A DNA stretch of 64,000 bases from Pedobacter panaciterrae (lineage in GTDB: Bacteria > Bacteroidota > Bacteroidia > Sphingobacteriales > Sphingobacteriaceae): positions 62,001 through 126,000 of the forward strand of contig NZ_JABMKW010000018.1 of assembly GCF_013204795.1 (NCBI RefSeq). Reading direction: 5' to 3'. Of the stretch, positions 60,090 to 64,000 are shown piece after piece. Numbering within the stretch: the stretch's first letter is position 1; the number at the start of each line of letters is the position of its first letter. The notes beneath the pieces are model-generated. The model made no database searches. It was not told the origin of the DNA and saw nothing but the letters and a program-made list of their open reading frames with translations. The position numbers and the translations under genes are program-made.

Positions 60090-61181
60090 ATGGTTTCCCT
60101 AAAAAGCCGTTCCTATCTTAGCATATTACTCCATGTATTTTCATGGATGCTATTTGCTTTCGTGCTTCTTTTTCACCAGCCTTTATCATGGAATATCACA
60201 TTACCTCCTCAATTCTGGGTTAAGCAGGGCTGTATCCTGGTGATGTTAATCGCTGTATTTTATGTAAACAGCAAAATCCTTGTCCCTCAGCTCCTGCTAA
60301 AAAACAAAACACTCACCTTTGTATTGGTTATTCTGGCCATAGCCATTTTAGCCGGCCCCTTCGTAAAGATCATAGATAACGCACTGAATCTACCTGAGTT
60401 GATGTCAAAGGCGTTTCGTGAATTAGGAATACCCCGGCCGCCAAAAAGATCAGATAGAATTGATGTTTTCCAGATCATGATGACCTTATTTATGGTAGGT
60501 ATCAGTACCAGCGTTACCCTGATTCAGAAATGGCAGGCCGATAAACAAAGCAGAGAGGCCCTCGAGAAAGAAAAGATCGGTTCAGAACTGTCCTTTCTAA
60601 AAGCACAGATCAATCCTCATTTCTTTTTTAACACCTTAAACAACATTTATGCGTTAACGCACGTGGATGTCGATAAATCCAGGAAAGCGCTACACAAGTT
60701 GTCGCGCATGATGCGCTACCTGCTTTACGAAACGCAGTCGGGCAAAACCCCGCTCAGCAAAGAAGTTTCTTTTATTGTCGATTACATTGAACTCATGAAA
60801 CTGCGTTTAAACGATACAACTACTGTGGTTTTTGAGGAGCCGACACTTAAGTCCGACCCTCAGATCGCACCCATGCTGTTCCTTCCCTATATCGAAAATG
60901 CCTTTAAATATGGAGTCAGTACAACTGAGCCCTCTACCATATCCATATCGCTCGAATTGCAGGATAAAGAACTAACAATGGTCGTAAAAAACTCCATTTT
61001 TAAAAACAATTCGATGACCGCCGACGAATACGGTGGAATTGGCTTAAGCAACACCAAAAGAAGGCTTGAATTGTTATATCCCGGTAGGCACACCTTTAGT
61101 GCCCATACCACAGAAGATGCCAAAGCATTTATTGTTAACTTAAACCTAACCCTCGATGATACTGAATTGCATAGCAGTTGA
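60090..61181 (+). CDS. LytS/YehU-type sensor histidine kinase
   Basis: 363 residues with four hydrophobic N-terminal segments (about 10-30, 45-62, 74-95, 125-143), then a His_kinase domain with His177 in KAQINPHFFFNTLNNIYAL and an HATPase with LPYIENAFKYGV and GIGLSNTKRRLELLYPG. It is the second LytS-like kinase in the window; the sequence differs clearly from the one at 50.6 kb. The regulator gene overlaps its 3' end by 26 bp. Confidence 0.92.
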   Translation: MVSLKSRSYLSILLHVFSWMLFAFVLLFHQPLSWNITLPPQFWVKQGCILVMLIAVFYVNSKILVPQLLLKNKTLTFVLVILAIAILAGPFVKIIDNALNLPELMSKAFRELGIPRPPKRSDRIDVFQIMMTLFMVGISTSVTLIQKWQADKQSREALEKEKIGSELSFLKAQINPHFFFNTLNNIYALTHVDVDKSRKALHKLSRMMRYLLYETQSGKTPLSKEVSFIVDYIELMKLRLNDTTTVVFEEPTLKSDPQIAPMLFLPYIENAFKYGVSTTEPSTISISLELQDKELTMVVKNSIFKNNSMTADEYGGIGLSNTKRRLELLYPGRHTFSAHTTEDAKAFIVNLNLTLDDTELHSS

Positions 61182-61881
61182 TGATGAGCCCCTGGCCCTT
61201 GGCCTGATCTGTAGTTTTATTGAGCAAACGCCTTTCTTAAAACTGGCGGGAAGCTTTTCGAGCGGCATAAAGGCTTTAGAGGCTTTGCACAATCAGCACA
61301 TAGACCTTATTTTTCTTGACATACAAATGCCCGATCTAACCGGCATCCAACTGGCCAGAACACTGGAAAATAAACCGGGAAACGTAAAACCAAGGGTAAT
61401 CTTTACCACCGCCTTTAACAATTATGCGATAGAAGGATATAAAGTGGATGCGCTCGACTACCTTTTAAAACCTTATGATTATGAGGAGTTCTTAAAAGCA
61501 GCCAACAAAGCCAAAACATATGCAGAGCTGTTAACGGTCAAACAACCGGCCGCCGATAATGAGGAATACATTTTTCTAAAAGTCGAATATCAGCTGGTTC
61601 GGGTGGCCATAAAAGATATCGTTTACATCGAGGGGTTAAAAGACTATGCAAAGATCCATCTCGCTAATGAAACCAAACCCTTGTTATCCCTGATTACGCT
61701 GAAATCGCTGGAAGATAAACTCCCCACCCGCCTTTTCATGAGGGTGCACCGCTCATTTATCATCTCTCTCGATAAAATTGATGCCGTTACCAAAAATACC
61801 GTACAAATCGGCGGCATCAATATCACAATCGGAGAACAGTATAAAGATGCGATGAAGCAATTCCTAAGCAATTGGCTATAA
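61156..61881 (+). CDS. LytTR-family response regulator
   Basis: 241 residues. Receiver domain with phosphoacceptor Asp55 in FLDIQMPDLTGIQLA, LytTR DNA-binding domain from about 140 (DIVYIEGLKDYAKIHLANETKPLLSLITLKSLEDKL, then FMRVHRSFIISLDKID). It overlaps its kinase by 26 bp, so both are made together. It is the natural candidate to bind the direct repeats at 59992-60021 and to control the divergent export operon and itself. Confidence 0.93.
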   Translation: MILNCIAVDDEPLALGLICSFIEQTPFLKLAGSFSSGIKALEALHNQHIDLIFLDIQMPDLTGIQLARTLENKPGNVKPRVIFTTAFNNYAIEGYKVDALDYLLKPYDYEEFLKAANKAKTYAELLTVKQPAADNEEYIFLKVEYQLVRVAIKDIVYIEGLKDYAKIHLANETKPLLSLITLKSLEDKLPTRLFMRVHRSFIISLDKIDAVTKNTVQIGGINITIGEQYKDAMKQFLSNWL

Positions 61882-62715
61882 GCCGATCTTTTTAGTTGTC
61901 TTAATCTCTTTAGTTAGCCTGTTTACTTCTTTTATCAGCAAAGGAATAGCTGGATAAACCATATCATGCCCATATCCCTGTAGCTCATGCAGAACTGTGG
62001 TCTTATTCCCTGCTAATTTCATCATCCTTGCCAGATAGGCATTTTCTTCATAACGCCCCAGCATTTCCATTTCTCTGTCGCCGGTAAGCAATAGCATCGG
62101 CGGCGCAGTTGGGCGAACGTGATATAACGGGGCATATTCGTCAATTATGGGCTGAACATCTTTTATTTTCCGCTCCTGTCTTACCGTAAAGTGGGTAATG
62201 GCCTGTCCGCTAAAAGGAATCAATCCTGCTATGGAATCGGCATCTATGTTGTACGCGGCAAGGTATTTTTTATCTAAGGTCAGCATCATGCCAAGGTAAG
62301 CTCCGGCCGAATGGCCCGAAACAAAAATCAGCTTATTATTTCCTCCATATTTCGCAATGTTATTAAAGGTCCATGCTACAGATGCCGTTGCATCTTCAAT
62401 AATATCTTTTACAAGTGCTTTAGGCGACAGCCTGTAACCTACTGCAATTACAATAAAGCCCTTTTCCAGCAATTCTCTTGGCATTTCCTTGTTGCCTCCG
62501 GTCAGGCCGCCACCATGAAACCAGACTATCGTTGAGCTATTCGTTTTATTTTTAGGGTAATACACATCCAGCTTACACCTTTCCTCACGATAGGCATCCC
62601 CTTTGGTTGATGCCGGGTAATAGCCGATGTCTTTCTTGGTTTCATACGTCGTCTCCTGGGCAAAACCCTGGGCATACAACAAAACACCGAACAGAAATAA
62701 AATTATTTTTCTCAT
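61876..62715 (-). CDS. Exported alpha/beta hydrolase (esterase/lipase-like)
   Basis: 279 residues with signal peptide 1-20 (GFAQ). Oxyanion motif WFHGGGLTGG, nucleophile Ser136 in GHSAG, and likely acid Asp213 (LTGDREME) and His250 (GYGHDMV) complete a triad. The overall pattern fits the hormone-sensitive lipase/BD-FAE-like carboxylesterases, some of which deacylate plant glycans. The GH92 gene diverges from it, so a role in glycan breakdown is plausible. Its 3' end overlaps the response regulator gene by 6 bp. Confidence 0.85.
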   Translation of the reverse strand: MRKIILFLFGVLLYAQGFAQETTYETKKDIGYYPASTKGDAYREERCKLDVYYPKNKTNSSTIVWFHGGGLTGGNKEMPRELLEKGFIVIAVGYRLSPKALVKDIIEDATASVAWTFNNIAKYGGNNKLIFVSGHSAGAYLGMMLTLDKKYLAAYNIDADSIAGLIPFSGQAITHFTVRQERKIKDVQPIIDEYAPLYHVRPTAPPMLLLTGDREMEMLGRYEENAYLARMMKLAGNKTTVLHELQGYGHDMVYPAIPLLIKEVNRLTKEIKTTKKIGL

Positions 62716-62764
62716 AATAAGTGTGAGTTAATAATTTTTAATCATAATCCATAAAAACTTTTGT

Positions 62765-62801
62765 ATCAAATTTGATCGATTTGCTAAAACGCTTTATTTT
62801 G
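62765..62801 (+). promoter_or_regulatory. Candidate promoter and palindrome upstream of the GH92 gene
   Basis: ATCAAATTTGAT (62765-62776) is a perfect 12-bp palindrome. Its second half contains TTTG (62771-62774), which is followed after exactly 19 bp by TTATTTTG (62794-62801), one mismatch from TAnnTTTG. The palindrome covers the -33 box and could be a repressor site. Confidence 0.5.
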
Positions 62802-62816
62802 TCTTAATTTAGGTTT

Positions 62817-62924
62817 GCCGTCATCTCGACTCCAGGAGAGATCTCTTGGTTATGCTGATGCAAGAGATCTCTCCTGGAGTCGAGATGACGCAATGTCCAG
62901 ATGAAGGAATGTCGAGATGACGGC
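62817..62924. repeat. Long nested inverted repeat (30-bp perfect arms) before GH92
   Basis: Arms 62819-62848 and 62861-62890 are perfect 30-bp inverted repeats with a 12-nt loop; each arm begins or ends CGTCATCTCGAC/GTCGAGATGACG. A third partial copy, GTCGAGATGACGGC at 62911-62924, pairs perfectly with 62817-62830, giving alternative pairings. The CGTCA...TGACG ends match the element at 1817-1929. Probably a copy of a dispersed palindromic intergenic repeat, lying in the presumed leader of the GH92 mRNA. Confidence 0.85.
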
Positions 62925-62952
62925 AGCTTTATAAACAAGTACTACTAACCAA

Positions 62953-64000
62953 ATGAAACACTTCAAACTCTTTCTCCTCCTTATTCTTACAGTTACCCTT
63001 TCGGCATATAAAAACCCCGACAAAAAACTGCCGGCCGACTATGTTAACCCCTTTATTGGTGCAAGCACCAGTGCCGATGCTGCTGGCACCTATCATGGCT
63101 TGGGTAAAACCTTCCCGGGAGCCACCACTCCATACGGAATGGTTCAGGTAAGCCCCAATACCATTACCGGTGGCGATAACGGTTCCGGCTACAGTAACGA
63201 GCATACTTCTATTGAGGGCTTTGCATTTACCCAAATGAGTGGCATAGGCTGGTACGGAGATCTGGGAAATTTCCTGGTAATGCCAACCATCGGAAAGCTT
63301 CAAACCAGTGCAGGTAAACCGGGCGACACCAAATCCGGTTACCGTTCAAATTATGACAAGCAATCTGAACAGGCTTCTGCAGGCTATTACTCGGTAATGC
63401 TCACAGAAAACCACATCAAAGCAGAAGCAACCGCAGCCAAACGAAGTGGAATGCTGCGCTTTACTTTTCCTCAAAACAAACAATCGCGCATACAAATTGA
63501 CCTGGCCCGAAGAGTTGGGGGAACCTCCACAATTCAATACATCAAAGTTGTAAACAAAAATACCATTCAGGGATGGATGAAATGTACTCCTGACGGCGGC
63601 GGATGGGGAAATGGTGATGGAAAGGCCGACTATACCGTTTATTTTTACGCAGAATTCAGCAAGCCTTTAACACAATATGGCATATGGTCGGCCGATATTC
63701 CAGGCGACTGGAAAAGAAAGCTAGAAGAAGTTACCAGCGATAAATACCAGCAAAAGGTAGCAGAGGCTGCTGTTTTAAACAACATAAATGAAAAAGAAGG
63801 AAAGCACCTAGGTTTTTTCACTGAATTTGAGACCAGCGAAAACGAGCAGGTCACCATGAAAAGCGGTATCTCCTTCGTAAGCATAGATGGTGCAAAGCTG
63901 AATCTCAATACCGACATCCAGGGTTGGGATTTCGACAAAGTAAAAGCCAATGCCAGGAAACTATGGAACGAATCGCTGTCAAAAATAAAAGTCGAAGGCG
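62953..64000 (+). CDS. GH92 family alpha-mannosidase, N-terminal part
   Basis: Runs off the right end of the window; 349 codons are visible. Signal peptide about 1-18. The N-terminal domain has GH92 marks: YVNPFIGASTSADAAGTYHGLGKTFPGATTPYGMVQVSPNT, SGYSNEHTSIEGFAFTQMSG and GWMKCTPDGGGWGNGDGKADYTVYF. GH92 enzymes are calcium-dependent exo-alpha-mannosidases acting on N-glycan or fungal mannan side chains; the catalytic residues lie in the part not seen. A SusC/SusD pair is not in the window. Confidence 0.9.
   Translation, partial: MKHFKLFLLLILTVTLSAYKNPDKKLPADYVNPFIGASTSADAAGTYHGLGKTFPGATTPYGMVQVSPNTITGGDNGSGYSNEHTSIEGFAFTQMSGIGWYGDLGNFLVMPTIGKLQTSAGKPGDTKSGYRSNYDKQSEQASAGYYSVMLTENHIKAEATAAKRSGMLRFTFPQNKQSRIQIDLARRVGGTSTIQYIKVVNKNTIQGWMKCTPDGGGWGNGDGKADYTVYFYAEFSKPLTQYGIWSADIPGDWKRKLEEVTSDKYQQKVAEAAVLNNINEKEGKHLGFFTEFETSENEQVTMKSGISFVSIDGAKLNLNTDIQGWDFDKVKANARKLWNESLSKIKVEG

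Noticed and set aside
1..64000. tRNA, rRNA, CRISPR array, insertion sequence or prophage
   Set aside because: None was recognised by reading both strands; repeats found are intergenic palindromes without a transposase gene. A covariance or HMM scan was not possible.

Overview
The window looks like chromosomal core sequence from a member of the Bacteroidota, most likely Sphingobacteriales and Pedobacter-like. Four observations support this. It encodes a full-length SprA (about 2400 residues, the type IX secretion translocon) in its usual maeB-ruvA-sprA-gcvH neighbourhood. It has an STN-type TonB-dependent receptor paired with a DUF4249 lipoprotein, a DUF4292 lipoprotein and a 2-oxoacid dehydrogenase E1 alpha-beta fusion. 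Many starts are preceded by TAnnTTTG -7 boxes rather than strong Shine-Dalgarno sequences. Most secreted proteins have lipoprotein or Sec signal peptides of the Bacteroidota kind. I recognised no phage, integrase, transposase, CRISPR array, tRNA or rRNA.

Layout. 1-4.7 kb (+): end of plsX, then fabH, accB, accC (fatty acid initiation and malonyl-CoA supply), a strong terminator, tatC and rpiB. 4.8-10.7 kb (+): M28 peptidase, lutB, fused E1 dehydrogenase, an unrecognised lipoprotein. 10.7-13.7 kb (-): feoA-feoB-SprT-like gene. 13.8-24.9 kb (-): maeB, ruvA, sprA, gcvH, vanZ and a 40-residue lipoprotein gene, closed by a terminator. 25-36.3 kb (-): a long cell-envelope and housekeeping cluster (amidohydrolase, FMN oxidoreductase, acylphosphatase, flippase, dut, TPR protein, DUF4292 lipoprotein, degenerate LytM protein, two TatA-family genes, gatA, lytic transglycosylase). 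36.4-41.5 kb (+): WYL regulator, DinB protein, RluF-like synthase, rlmN, beta-helix lipoprotein. 41.5-41.76 kb: two related hairpin elements, one with a good promoter. 41.8-45.8 kb (-): hybrid histidine kinase and glyA. 45.9-49.2 kb (+): dxs, a cNMP-AraC fusion regulator, a small zinc ribbon. 49.2-59.9 kb (-): a TonB receptor/DUF4249/LytS/LytTR/DUF4397 operon and a TolC-MacA-MacB-type export operon. 60.1-61.9 kb (+): a second LytS/LytTR pair, divergent from the export operon. 61.9-64 kb: an esterase (-) and the start of a GH92 mannosidase (+).

How the parts fit. The most connected regulatory picture is at 59.9-60.1 kb. A pair of 9-bp direct repeats, 21 bp apart, lies between the export operon and the second LytTR two-component system, which is the geometry LytTR regulators bind. 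The TonB receptor/DUF4249 operon carries its own LytTR pair in the same tightly packed transcript, so outer-membrane uptake or sensing is probably coupled to that circuit. The M23 protein in the envelope cluster has lost its zinc ligands and is better read as an amidase activator. The rest is ordinary metabolism. No clear new defence or mobile system is present. The best candidates for something undescribed are the TonB-DUF4249-LytTR operon, the small RNA-like elements near 41.6 kb, the cNMP-AraC fusion behind dxs, and the 40-residue lipoprotein.
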